Source of the DNA: Thermodesulfobacteriota bacterium
GTDB lineage: Bacteria > Desulfobacterota > WTBG01 > CAIYCZ01 > CAIRTM01
Assembly: GCA_026415325.1 (NCBI GenBank)
Contig: JAOAHH010000097.1
Span: 1 to 39,352, forward strand
Direction: 5' to 3'
Length of the DNA: 39,352 bases
The notes under the pieces were generated by a model. That model was not told the DNA's origin, did not search any database, and saw nothing but the letters and a program-made list of their open reading frames with translations. This document shows, piece after piece, positions 15,900 to 24,743 of the stretch (position 1 is its first letter; each line of letters opens with the position of its first letter). Position numbers and translations under genes: made by a program.

Positions 15900-17636
15900 T
15901 TACGGATAATGTATATCACGAAGGTTGAGCTGTATACAGCGCTCGCCGTTGAACGTTGTAAACTGCGGTACAAACGCGAGCCGTATAACACTGTCTGACG
16001 GCACACCGCGAAGCCCCATATTAAACCCAATGGCCTGAAAAAAAAACCGATCATGTTTGATCATGAGCTTCAAATGTCCGTTGCCGACAACTTGGGCGTC
16101 GTAATGTTTGATCGACCGGGTGCAGAATATCGGTTCGGGATTGCCCGGTCCAAACGGCGCGAGCGTCTCAAGTTCCTCAAGAATATCCGCGGAAAGACAC
16201 GCAAGCTCAACTTCTGCGTCGATGGTAAGTACGGGAATAAGATCCTTTCCTGCCCGTTCCGTACGGACGATATCAATAAACGCATCCCGAAATGCCTCGA
16301 GCTGCTCCAAGGAGACCGTAATCCCTGCAGCATCACGATGCCCGCCAAAAGCTGAAAGCAGTCCGCTGCACTGCTTAAGTGCACGGTACAGATCAAACCC
16401 CTCAACGCTGCGCGCCGATCCTTTCCCCTCCTTGCGGGCAGCATCAACTGCAATCAGAATAGCGGGTCGGTTAAACTCGCTGCTCAGCCGTGATGCGCAC
16501 AGGCCGACAACGCCCGGGTGCCAGTGTTCGGAATACAGCACAAGCGCATCGGGAAGAGCATCCAGCCCCTGCAGCATGGTGCGTATCTGTGCAAGGATGG
16601 TTCGCTCGATCTGTTGGCGCCGGGTGTTGTCTTCGTCAAGCGCGCGCGCAAGCTCCACCGCCTCATGTTCGTCCTGTGCAAGCAGGAGACGCACCGCTGC
16701 CGATGCATCGGCAATCCTGCCCGATGCATTCATGCGCGGTGCAAGCCGATATCCAACCAGAGATGCCGTAACCGGACTCTGGCCGATGCCGCAGATCTTC
16801 TTGAGCGCATGGATACCCGGACGTCCTCCTTCACTCAGTACTTCAAGCCCGTTTTTGACAAGAACCCTGTTCTCGTCGATCAAAGGCACAACATCGGCAA
16901 TAGTGCCGAGTGCCACAATATCAAGGTAGCGTTTCAGATTGGGCTCACCGTTGACCCATGACCCCATCTCGCGCATGCGGCGCCGCAGCGCCATAATCAA
17001 CTTAAAAGCCACTCCGACACCTGCCAGCCCTTTGAACGGATACGCGCATGCAGGCTGCTTGGGATTAATCAGCGCATACGCAGGCGCCAAACGTTCCGGA
17101 GGTTCATGATGGTCGGTAACGATAACATCAATCCCCAACGAGGTGGCATACGCAACCTCATCTACATCACCACTCCCGCAATCAACGGTAATGATAAGGC
17201 GCACCCCGTGAGCGGCAAGAGCCTCGATCGCGCCGCGGTTCAGCCCATATCCGTCCTCCACCCTGCTTGGCATGTAAAACTGAACATCGCCGCCCGCTTC
17301 TCGCAAAAAGAGAACGAGCAGCGCGGTTGCCGTAATCCCGTCCACATCGTAATCGCCGCAGATACAGATGCGTTCACGGCGCGAAAGCGCTGCAAGCACG
17401 CGGTCAACCGCGCGTCCCATATCCTTCATGAGAAACGGAGAATGTAAATCGGCAAGTCGGGGCGATAGGAATTGCCATGCCGCATCCGCTGTATCAATGC
17501 CGCGGTTGATAAGCACCTGTGAAATCAAGGGTGATATATTGAGTGCGCGGGCAATGCTTAAGCTGAGTGCCTCATTGCATTGTCGGATTACCCAGCGTTT
17601 TGCCACTCCCGGTATGTGTTTTTGATCATGCAACAT
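15900..17636 (-). CDS. recJ: Single-stranded-DNA-specific exonuclease RecJ
   Basis: A 578-residue 5'-3' ssDNA exonuclease of recombination and repair, of full bacterial length. The DHH domain shows the manganese ligands in 'ICGDYDVDGITATALL', 'DCGSGDVDEV' and 'VTDHHEPPE'. The middle motif reads 'NPKQPACAYPFKGLAGVGVAFKL'-like in order, and the DHHA1 domain has 'SGLLSAFGGHRDAAG'. An OB-fold follows at the C-terminus. ATG 17636 is the first in-frame start but its ribosome site is poor. A sigma-70 promoter candidate lies about 40 bp upstream. The ECF sigma gene follows after 33 bp, so the sigma cluster may be transcribed by read-through from recJ. Confidence 0.96.
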   Translation of the reverse strand: MLHDQKHIPGVAKRWVIRQCNEALSLSIARALNISPLISQVLINRGIDTADAAWQFLSPRLADLHSPFLMKDMGRAVDRVLAALSRRERICICGDYDVDGITATALLVLFLREAGGDVQFYMPSRVEDGYGLNRGAIEALAAHGVRLIITVDCGSGDVDEVAYATSLGIDVIVTDHHEPPERLAPAYALINPKQPACAYPFKGLAGVGVAFKLIMALRRRMREMGSWVNGEPNLKRYLDIVALGTIADVVPLIDENRVLVKNGLEVLSEGGRPGIHALKKICGIGQSPVTASLVGYRLAPRMNASGRIADASAAVRLLLAQDEHEAVELARALDEDNTRRQQIERTILAQIRTMLQGLDALPDALVLYSEHWHPGVVGLCASRLSSEFNRPAILIAVDAARKEGKGSARSVEGFDLYRALKQCSGLLSAFGGHRDAAGITVSLEQLEAFRDAFIDIVRTERAGKDLIPVLTIDAEVELACLSADILEELETLAPFGPGNPEPIFCTRSIKHYDAQVVGNGHLKLMIKHDRFFFQAIGFNMGLRGVPSDSVIRLAFVPQFTTFNGERCIQLNLRDIHYP

Positions 17637-17672
17637 GGAGATTTATTGGGTCGGATGGCTTTTGTTATCCCC

Positions 17673-17700
17673 ATATTAGCAAAGCGCGGAGGAAAGTCAA
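17673..17700 (-). promoter_or_regulatory. Sigma-70-type promoter for recJ
   Basis: On the minus strand, TTGACT (17700-17695), a 16-bp spacer and TAATAT (17678-17673) precede recJ. Transcription would start near 17666, leaving a leader of about 30 nt. It is the only promoter-like element seen ahead of recJ and the sigma cluster. Confidence 0.5.
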
Positions 17701-17893
17701 GACGCTCAATTTTTTATCCGATTGCCATGACATCTGTGATAGGATTAAAAATAAACGTTCCCAGTTAATGGTGGCCGTTGGGGTCACCATGCGAGATCGC
17801 TGCTTTTTGCCCGAAAGTCACGATTGCAGAATCGAGCTCTGGAGCATAAGCAGCGAACGGCAAAAAACAGAAAAAGATTTCTTCTGCTCATTG
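17701..17893. other. Intergenic region between divergent recJ and pgi promoters
   Basis: No gene is evident in these 193 bp. They hold an ATGGTG/CACCAT hairpin and two pairs of complementary segments, CGCTGC with GCAGCG and TTTTTGCC with GGCAAAAA. These are interleaved rather than nested, so they could form alternative or pseudoknotted folds. No known RNA family is recognised. Confidence 0.3.
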
Positions 17894-17922
17894 TTCACCA
17901 TTTACCGCTCGCGTTTTATAAT
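17894..17922 (+). promoter_or_regulatory. Sigma-70-type promoter for pgi
   Basis: TTCACC (17894-17899), a 17-bp spacer and a perfect TATAAT (17917-17922) stand 50 bp ahead of the pgi start codon. Confidence 0.6.
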
Positions 17923-17971
17923 ACGCGAACAATAAAACACAAAGCCAGAAGCAAACAGAAAGGGAGATAGA

Positions 17972-19615
17972 ATGCATCAGGCACGGCCACCTGCATGGAA
18001 TACCCTGGAACGACATGTCAAAAAACTCAAAACTCTCCGTATCCGCGATCTGTTTCGGGAAGATCCGAAACGGTTCGAAACCTTCCATGTTGAAGCCGCA
18101 GGGCTTCTGCTCGACATCTCGAAAAACTTGCTCACCGAAAAAACGCTCGGATTGCTCATCAAACTCGCAGATGAACGCTACCTTGACGATTGGATTGTAA
18201 AGATGTTTTCGGGCAGCCGCATCAACATCACCGAAAACCGGCCGGTGCTGCATACAGCGCTGCGCAACCGTACCGGGGCACCGGTCTACGTTGACGGCAA
18301 GGATGTGATGCCTGCGGTGACCGCGGTACTTGCCAAGATGCGTTCATTTACCGACACTGTGCGCAGCGGCTCCTGGCGCGGTTTTACCGGAGAACCGATC
18401 ACGGACATCGTTACGATCGGCATTGGCGGTTCCCATCTCGGTCCGGCCATGGTCACCGAAGCTCTGACACCCTATGCGCGGCGTGATCTTCGCATGCATT
18501 TTGTTTCAAACATCGACGGCACCCATATCGCCGAAACCCTGCGTTCCCTGCAGCCCGGCCGTACCTTATTTATCGTTGCCTCCAAAACCTTTACCACACT
18601 AGAAACCATGACAAACGCCGCGACCGCGCGTGCATGGTTTCTCGAGCACGGCGGCACCGAAAATACGATCGCGCGCCATTTTGTTGCACTGTCAACCAAC
18701 ACCGATGCGGTGCGTGCTTTTGGGATCGATCCTGCCAATATGTTTGAGTTCTGGGATTGGGTGGGCGGCAGGTATTCGGTCTGGTCAGCAATCGGGCTGC
18801 CGGTAGCGCTGGCGATCGGATTTGACCGATTTGAAGAATTCCTTGCCGGGGCACACGCTATGGATGAGCATTTTAAAACAACCCCGTTCAGACACAATAT
18901 GCCGGTGCTCCTTGCGCTGGTCGGCATTCTCAACATCAACTTCTTCGGCTATACGAGCCATGCCATTCTCCCCTATGACCAGTATCTGCGCAGGCTGCCC
19001 GCCTATTTGCAGCAGCTTGAAATGGAATCAAACGGCAAGCAGGTACAACGTGACGGCAATCCGGTATCCTACGCAACAGCTCCGATCATCTGGGGCGAGC
19101 CCGGCACCGATGGGCAACATGCCTTTTATCAGCTTCTGCACCAAGGCACCCTCATTGTGCCAGCAGATTTCATCGTGCCGGTCAAAAGCCACAATCCGGT
19201 GGGAGAGCACCATCGGCTGCTGCTGTCAAACTTTTTTGCCCAGACGCAGGCCTTGATGAACGGCAAAACGCTCGACGAGGTAACAGAAGAGCTTCGCCGC
19301 TCGGGAGTAGCGGAGAGCATCATTGAACAGCTTGCACCACATCGGGTATTTCCGGGCAACCGGCCGAGCAACTCCATTATGTTTGAAAAACTCGATCCCT
19401 TCACGCTCGGTGCTCTGCTCGCGCTATATGAGCACAAAGTTTTTGTGCAGGGTGTAATCTGGAACATCTGCTCCTTTGATCAGTGGGGTGTGCAGCTCGG
19501 GAAGGATCTTGCAACAAAAATTTACCCCGACCTCATCGGACCGGAACCAGTTGCAGCGTACGACAGTTCGACCAACGGGCTCATTGCCTACTACAAAAGG
19601 CTTCGGGAATCGTGA
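17972..19615 (+). CDS. pgi: Glucose-6-phosphate isomerase
   Basis: Interconverts glucose-6-phosphate and fructose-6-phosphate in the cytoplasm (glycolysis and gluconeogenesis). At 547 residues it matches the long E. coli-type enzyme. Substrate-binding and catalytic blocks are intact: '[12 protein letters not shown]', '[14 protein letters not shown]', the catalytic Glu in '[10 protein letters not shown]', the His in '[13 protein letters not shown]', and the Lys in '[13 protein letters not shown]'. ATG 17972 follows AAGGGAG at good spacing and a promoter candidate lies just upstream. It stands alone between divergent recJ and the convergent LPS cluster. Confidence 0.98.
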   Translation: MHQARPPAWNTLERHVKKLKTLRIRDLFREDPKRFETFHVEAAGLLLDISKNLLTEKTLGLLIKLADERYLDDWIVKMFSGSRINITENRPVLHTALRNRTGAPVYVDGKDVMPAVTAVLAKMRSFTDTVRSGSWRGFTGEPITDIVTIGIGGSHLGPAMVTEALTPYARRDLRMHFVSNIDGTHIAETLRSLQPGRTLFIVASKTFTTLETMTNAATARAWFLEHGGTENTIARHFVALSTNTDAVRAFGIDPANMFEFWDWVGGRYSVWSAIGLPVALAIGFDRFEEFLAGAHAMDEHFKTTPFRHNMPVLLALVGILNINFFGYTSHAILPYDQYLRRLPAYLQQLEMESNGKQVQRDGNPVSYATAPIIWGEPGTDGQHAFYQLLHQGTLIVPADFIVPVKSHNPVGEHHRLLLSNFFAQTQALMNGKTLDEVTEELRRSGVAESIIEQLAPHRVFPGNRPSNSIMFEKLDPFTLGALLALYEHKVFVQGVIWNICSFDQWGVQLGKDLATKIYPDLIGPEPVAAYDSSTNGLIAYYKRLRES

Positions 19616-19624
19616 TGCGTGCGG

Positions 19625-19656
19625 CGTAAGGTAATTAGCTGCCTGCTTTACGTTTT
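19625..19656 (+). terminator. Weak terminator-like hairpin after pgi
   Basis: CGTAAG (19625-19630) can pair with CTTTACG (19646-19652) with one bulge, followed by TTTT. The stem is short and the loop long, so support is weak. Confidence 0.25.
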
Positions 19657-19675
19657 CTGTCCCCCCTTTGCCGCC

Positions 19676-21103
19676 TCACGTATTGTCCTGCAGCCGTGAA
19701 GCAATAAGGCTGAGCAGGGTTTTGATAAACGGCACCTGATCATAGGCGCTGCCGCTGGTCACCACACGCAGATCAGGCCGCATCACCAGCGTTCCGTGAT
19801 CCATGCCATGAAACACGGCATACAGTGCCTCGGGCATGGGGAAAATGCCGCCGTAGGTATTCACCGCGCCGTCGTTCGGATGGCGTTCAGCTTCCCACTT
19901 TTCTTGCGCCGTGTACACCAGCAAATTGATACCGACCCGCAGGTACGGCAGCACCGATGGCACCCGACAGCAGATCGAGACAAGCGGCATGCGTGCTGCA
20001 ATGCTCCGGAGCGCATCGCGGACCGCCGCTGTCGTCGATCCGTCTGCGGTATTCCGACCGGCAAGATAATAGCCGGTGCGATAGCGTGCGGTGATGAGCG
20101 CAAGATGGGTAGCATCGTCGGCAATGTAATCTTCAGTGCTGACCGCCCCATCTCCGGCTCTGGTAAGCACCTGCTGGATATATTCGCCGACGGGATCAGG
20201 GCTGTTCAACCCTTCAGTAGCGGCCTTTTTTTCAAGACGGCGCTCGTTGCTGAGATTGCCCTGTAAAAAACTGTTTAAAAAGACCGCCGCTGCGATCCTG
20301 CGGAGCACCGATGCTTTTTTCTCATCGCTCCATGACCTCACACGGGTACGGCTGAAGAACTTCCATTCTGGCATACCCGGTCGGTGACCGTTGCACAGCT
20401 CAACAAGAAAATCGCAGATATTGAGTCCGCCAAAGCTGTGCCCGATCAGGATAAAACGCCGTGTCCCGTTGTCGAGCTGCTCGATAGTGCGTGCGATAAG
20501 GTCGAGCTTGCCGATGCGGTCACCGATCCGTGTCGGGCCTTCCGGCGCAAAATAATCAAGTCGCGTGACAGCAATGCCATGCGCAGCAAGCACACTTTCA
20601 TAGGTTCGAAATGTGCCGAGCAGCGTGTTATACAATGTGCGGAGTGCATCAGGTTCCGGACAGATATAGTTGTCAAGAAACGCTTCGACGTCGCGCCGTG
20701 TCGTCGGGTTGCGGTCAAAAAAAGCGCTGAGCTCGACCGGCAGCGCACCCTCTTCACAGTAGCGCAACAGCTCGCTTGCCGCGTCAAACTCACCACCGGG
20801 TATCAGGATAACATGGTAGGATCTGAGGTGTGCCGCGGTCTGCTCACTAAAAACGACATCATGCAGGGTATTCGCGATGATCCGAGACCACCAGGTGCTG
20901 TTATCGGCATTGACGCGCATTCCTGCGTGCAGCGCCCGGGTAATATCGATTCCGGTTCGGTCAAAAACGATGCCAGAGCCGCCTGCACCGGCACAGCGAA
21001 GGCTTACCCCACAGGCGACCACTGCGAGCACCATACCGACGAATATGCTGCCGAGTGTGCGGCGCCGTGATGATCGGGATTGTAATAGGCACGGAGAAGT
21101 CAT
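19676..21103 (-). CDS. Exported or membrane-anchored alpha/beta-hydrolase-fold protein
   Basis: 475 residues from ATG 21103. This ATG overlaps the stop of the glycosyltransferase gene in an ATGA arrangement, so translation is probably coupled. The track of possible starts extends 27 bp further upstream, but the overlap makes 21103 the best choice. The N-terminus has a basic 'SRSSRRRTLG' stretch and a hydrophobic helix (about 18-37). 'VVAC' at 28-31 could be a lipobox, and a weak twin-Arg signal is another reading. The serine nucleophile elbow is G-H-S-F-G-G (S223). The rest matches no family I can name. Its place at the end of the LPS-core operon suggests envelope lipid or glycan work, such as an esterase, but substrate and role are unknown. 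Confidence 0.8.
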   Translation of the reverse strand: MTSPCLLQSRSSRRRTLGSIFVGMVLAVVACGVSLRCAGAGGSGIVFDRTGIDITRALHAGMRVNADNSTWWSRIIANTLHDVVFSEQTAAHLRSYHVILIPGGEFDAASELLRYCEEGALPVELSAFFDRNPTTRRDVEAFLDNYICPEPDALRTLYNTLLGTFRTYESVLAAHGIAVTRLDYFAPEGPTRIGDRIGKLDLIARTIEQLDNGTRRFILIGHSFGGLNICDFLVELCNGHRPGMPEWKFFSRTRVRSWSDEKKASVLRRIAAAVFLNSFLQGNLSNERRLEKKAATEGLNSPDPVGEYIQQVLTRAGDGAVSTEDYIADDATHLALITARYRTGYYLAGRNTADGSTTAAVRDALRSIAARMPLVSICCRVPSVLPYLRVGINLLVYTAQEKWEAERHPNDGAVNTYGGIFPMPEALYAVFHGMDHGTLVMRPDLRVVTSGSAYDQVPFIKTLLSLIASRLQDNT

Positions 21104-22260
21104 GGCATGCGCTGGAAAACGGAAGAACATGCCCTGCGCGCTACGGTTTCGTATACCGCAGCAACCTTTTTGGTCTGTTGTTCTAGATCAAAAAGCCGGA
21201 GCGCCTTTTGGCGGGCGTTTTCAGCCATCATACAGCGCCGGTCGGGATGTTCGATCATGAACAGCATGGCCCGTGCTAATGCTTCGGGTGTATCCTCGAT
21301 AATCAAGCCGTCAACACCGTTGGTGACCAGTTCGGGCAGTATGCCCCGCTCAGAGGCAATAACGGGAATGCGCAGCGCCAATGCCTCGCGCACCGCCCGG
21401 CATGAGCCGTCGCTTCCCGGTACGAGAAAAACCTTGAAATTCAGGCAAGCAAGCGTCTGGGGAAACTCTTCCTGTACATAACCGGTGAAAATGATATTCG
21501 GCCGGATGCCCATGGCCTGTGCGGGTTTAACTGCAATATCCTGCATCGCCGTGCCCCTGCCGATGATCATGAACCGAAAGTTGGGGAACTCCCTGATGAC
21601 CATCTCAAGCGCCTGCAACAGCACCTCAAACCGGCGATGTCGCTGGACCCGTGCCACAATGCCGCCGACCACTGCTTCCTCTGACAGATTATAGCGGCTG
21701 CGGTTGCTCTGCACACGGTCAGGGTGAAACCGTTCAAGATCAATCGGCACATCGATCTTCCATACCTTGCGCGCTGACAGGTACCGCCGGCCGATAACCT
21801 GCTCGCGCGTCCGTTCGGATATGGTGATGAGACCGTCGGTCATGGCGCCCAACAACAACCGCGTTCTCAACCCCTCCGATACTCCGGCACCCTCGTACAG
21901 GGTTCTGACAACAGCGCTGCGCGAACCTGTCAGCCGCACTGCCATGCCCGCAAGGAGATGGTCGTTATGCAAATGGGTGTGCACGATATCGAACCGCTCC
22001 TGTTGCACAAAGCGACACAACCGCGGCAGGTCAACAACATTTTTGCGAAGCGCAAAGTGCTTGCTCAGATAAAACCGCAAAATCGGATCAATGCCCGCCT
22101 GCCGAGCGCGTGCCGCAAGCGAATCAGGTGCTTCGGGCGGGGGCGGTGCGCAGGCGAACACAACCGTATGCCCCTGTCGCTGCAATTCCCGGCTGAGGTT
22201 TAGGGCATGCTCTGCGGGGCCCGTCCATTTCCAGTTGCTGTACAGGTGGAGAATTTTCAT
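21100..22260 (-). CDS. Glycosyltransferase family 4 (GT-B), LPS-core type
   Basis: 386 residues from ATG 22260. An open frame continues about 290 bp further upstream but lies inside the kinase gene, and the typical GT4 N-terminus 'MKILHLYSNWKWTGPAEHAL' begins here. GT-B marks include the N-terminal glycine/hydroxyl loop 'TGPAEHALNLSREL', 'FDIVHTHLHNDHLL' and the C-terminal sugar-nucleotide site 'PGSDGSCRAVREALALRIPVIAS' with the EX7E-like Glu pair. Family 4 enzymes of this kind transfer hexoses in LPS core or polysaccharide synthesis at the inner face of the membrane. It starts 16 bp after the tandem-kinase gene and overlaps the hydrolase gene downstream. Confidence 0.9.
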   Translation of the reverse strand: MKILHLYSNWKWTGPAEHALNLSRELQRQGHTVVFACAPPPPEAPDSLAARARQAGIDPILRFYLSKHFALRKNVVDLPRLCRFVQQERFDIVHTHLHNDHLLAGMAVRLTGSRSAVVRTLYEGAGVSEGLRTRLLLGAMTDGLITISERTREQVIGRRYLSARKVWKIDVPIDLERFHPDRVQSNRSRYNLSEEAVVGGIVARVQRHRRFEVLLQALEMVIREFPNFRFMIIGRGTAMQDIAVKPAQAMGIRPNIIFTGYVQEEFPQTLACLNFKVFLVPGSDGSCRAVREALALRIPVIASERGILPELVTNGVDGLIIEDTPEALARAMLFMIEHPDRRCMMAENARQKALRLFDLEQQTKKVAAVYETVARRACSSVFQRMP

Positions 22261-22276
22261 GTTCGATTTATGCAGG

Positions 22277-23893
22277 TCATGAGCAGTGGAGACCGTACGG
22301 TGCGGTATTCTTCCGTCTGGTGATTGCAAGAATACGTCGGTAATATTTTTTCCGCTGCGGCCACAGGGCGGTTTCTTTAGCGTAAATACGGAAAAATTGC
22401 AAGCGGTCGCGCACCGTAATGCTCGCTGCAACCGATGCGTTAATCTGGGCAAGGGTGCGTGCACGCTTGCGGAAGGAAAGCCTGCGATCAAAGGACACAC
22501 GGTCAAGATCGACAAAGTAAAAACGCCACCCATGTTCACGATCAGGGACAACCAGGATGTTGTTCGACTTCAGGTCTGCATGGTAAATGCCCTGCTCATG
22601 CAACCGCCGGATGGTTGTGGCAAGTGAAGCGATGAATGCGGCCTTATGATCGCCAAACCCTTCTGCCAGGACATATTCGTTAAGCTCCTGCGCCGCACTG
22701 ATCCACCGGGTGATAAAATAGGTCTCCCGCACATACGGACCGATCCGCTTCTCAACGAGAGCAAGCGGCTGTGGCGTATCAAATCCCCGAACTAAAAGGC
22801 CATGCGCTGCCCGCCAGCTTTTGCGTGCCCGGGTCGGGCAGACAAGCTGTTTGAGACCGTACTGAAGCCCTGCCGATCGGTAGCCTTTCACGCACACAGG
22901 GTCCCCGCCTGAAACCTCATGGAGGGTAAGACGCGATTTTGATGCCTGTTTCACAACCCGTGCTTCTTCGCGCCAGTGCTCCCGGATCATGCAGCATGCA
23001 GCCGCATAGCCAAAATCCCTCCTCCCGAAATAAGATTCAAACAGCCCGCACCGTTTTTCAAAAACGGTGCTGTTTTTCATGCAGCGTTTGCTTCTGCTGC
23101 GAATCCGCCGTCGTTCAAGTGCCTGCTGCCGATGGACAATGCACCGGCTGAACTCGGTCCACATGGCGGTCGATCCGAACCGCACCGCGCAGTACGTCTG
23201 CAAAAACAAAAGACGCTCCCGCTGCGAAGCGCTTACCGAAGAGCACAGTTGTGCAAGGTCGGCAACGGCCATCCAGTGCGGGAGCAGGGGCAGAAAGAGT
23301 GCGCGGTGGAGGTCAACACAGAGCAGTGCACCTGCTGCAGGCCCTGCCGTGCGAACAAGAATATTGCCCGCATGGAGGTCGCGATAATACAGCCGCTCGC
23401 GGTGCAGTGTTGCAACCAGACGGCCAAGCGATGCGGCAAGCCGTCGGCGCTCAAAACGCGTCGGCTGATAGTGCAGAAGGTACTCATGCAGTGGCGCTGC
23501 CGGTGCAACTGACTGTGCCACCAAAAAGCTGTCGCGCAATATGCCGAATACGCGGCGTTCGGCATAGGCAAGGGGACGTGGGCTGGGGATGCCTCTTTGT
23601 TCACCAGCGCACAGCATTCGCCACTCTCGCGCTGCTTTGGAAGGCAGCAGCAGGTATTTTACGGCATCACGGATGCCCCCGCGTTTATAGCGTTTGACAA
23701 ATACCTCAGGGCAATCGCTCCTCCCGGTGGACAGGAGGACAGAGGTCCTGATAAAGTTATCCCGTACCACGCTTACCGCATTGTCGGTTTTGCCTCTGCG
23801 AAACTGCTCTACCGGCCCGTCGGTGTCAACAAGCCATGCAGCGCCCTCGCGAACCTTCCAGATAATGTCATCATGGCGTATAATTTGTGTCAT
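22277..23893 (-). CDS. Tandem-domain LPS-core sugar kinase (WaaP/KdkA-like)
   Basis: The 538-residue protein is an internal duplication of two protein-kinase-like LPS kinase domains. Domain 1 (about 40-255) has the ATP lysine K67 in 'VFVKRYK', helix-C Glu E90, catalytic 'YYRDLHAGNILV' (D172, N177) and metal Asp D194 in 'CVDLHR'. Domain 2 (about 310-530) has K336 in 'VCVKGY', 'IYHADLKSNNILV' (D440, N445) and D462 in 'FVDLDR'. The position matching E90 is Ser359. Family members phosphorylate heptose or Kdo in the LPS inner core using ATP. The two domains could act on different sugars, or one could be regulatory. It sits inside the LPS glycosyltransferase cluster, 39 bp after the GT2 gene. Confidence 0.87.
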   Translation of the reverse strand: MTQIIRHDDIIWKVREGAAWLVDTDGPVEQFRRGKTDNAVSVVRDNFIRTSVLLSTGRSDCPEVFVKRYKRGGIRDAVKYLLLPSKAAREWRMLCAGEQRGIPSPRPLAYAERRVFGILRDSFLVAQSVAPAAPLHEYLLHYQPTRFERRRLAASLGRLVATLHRERLYYRDLHAGNILVRTAGPAAGALLCVDLHRALFLPLLPHWMAVADLAQLCSSVSASQRERLLFLQTYCAVRFGSTAMWTEFSRCIVHRQQALERRRIRSRSKRCMKNSTVFEKRCGLFESYFGRRDFGYAAACCMIREHWREEARVVKQASKSRLTLHEVSGGDPVCVKGYRSAGLQYGLKQLVCPTRARKSWRAAHGLLVRGFDTPQPLALVEKRIGPYVRETYFITRWISAAQELNEYVLAEGFGDHKAAFIASLATTIRRLHEQGIYHADLKSNNILVVPDREHGWRFYFVDLDRVSFDRRLSFRKRARTLAQINASVAASITVRDRLQFFRIYAKETALWPQRKKYYRRILAITRRKNTAPYGLHCS

Positions 23894-23932
23894 AGCGGAT
23901 GAACGCTTACAAGCAGGTGCATAGGATGCAGA

Positions 23933-24703
23933 TTAGTGTTCAGCGCTGTGTCGGAGCACGGTAAATTCCCACAGTTTGGCGTATTTGAGGAATACGTAAT
24001 ATGACGAGAGCACGGCAATGATAAAGCCGGGCATGCCGTCTAAAAAACCCCGTTTCCAGACGTAGGTCTCGATGAACTTAAGCGGAGGCCGCACCAGCAT
24101 GTCGATAATACGTGCATTCCTTCCCTGCCGGTGCCACTGTGATGCAGTGATACGGGAAAACGAATCAATGGTTTTTAGTTGCTGTGAAATATCCCGGTAC
24201 ACATAATGATACAAATGTCCTTGACAGTGCCCCACAGTGCCGTCGACAACGAGTTTGTCGTGCGGATCCATGCCCGTCCATCGTCCGCAGCCGCGCCGCA
24301 CGAGCCTAAGTTTGCGGTCTGGATACCACCCCCCATGCCGGATCCATCTGCCTAGATAAAAAGAGAGTCGTGGAAACGTGTACCCGTCTGCGGCATGTGC
24401 GTTGCTGATCACGGTCCGTACCTCATCGGCAGCTTCGGGTGAAAGCCGCTCATCTGCATCCAGACACAATACCCATGAGCCTCTGGTCTGTTCAAGGGCA
24501 TACTGTTTTTGGGCAACATGCCCGGGCCACGGCCGCTGGATTACACGCTCGGTAAACTCCCGACAGATGGCAACCGTTGTATCGGTGCTGCATGCATCCA
24601 CAACGACAATTTCATCCGCCCATGCAACACTTGCCAGGCAGTCACGGATATTGTGCTCTTCATTGAAGGTGATAATCGAGACGGAAAGCAGCGGAGTTGT
24701 CAT
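23933..24703 (-). CDS. Glycosyltransferase family 2, WaaE/KdtX-like
   Basis: 256 residues with a GT-A fold. It shows the N-terminal 'SVSIITFNEEHNIRDCLASV', the nucleotide-binding 'VVVDACSTDTT', the DXD-type metal motif in 'LCLDADERLS', and 'RWTGMDPHDKLVVDG' in the acceptor region. The layout and length match LPS-core beta-glucosyltransferases such as WaaE. A C-terminal hydrophobic stretch ('GMPGFIIAVLSSYYVFLKY') suggests membrane association. It lies between the heptosyltransferase and kinase genes on the same strand. The acceptor sugar cannot be told from sequence. Confidence 0.92.
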   Translation of the reverse strand: MTTPLLSVSIITFNEEHNIRDCLASVAWADEIVVVDACSTDTTVAICREFTERVIQRPWPGHVAQKQYALEQTRGSWVLCLDADERLSPEAADEVRTVISNAHAADGYTFPRLSFYLGRWIRHGGWYPDRKLRLVRRGCGRWTGMDPHDKLVVDGTVGHCQGHLYHYVYRDISQQLKTIDSFSRITASQWHRQGRNARIIDMLVRPPLKFIETYVWKRGFLDGMPGFIIAVLSSYYVFLKYAKLWEFTVLRHSAEH

Positions 24704-24743
24704 GGTGTTAGCGCTGGTAGTGAAATCGGCGCGGTCGCTGTTG

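Noticed and set aside
17754-17893. 6S RNA or another known ncRNA upstream of pgi
   Set aside because: There is no long closing stem with a central bubble; the complementary segments are interleaved, so no family could be supported.
22261-22551. N-terminal extension of the GT4 glycosyltransferase to 22551
   Set aside because: It overlaps the kinase gene and lacks family similarity; the canonical GT4 start is at 22260.
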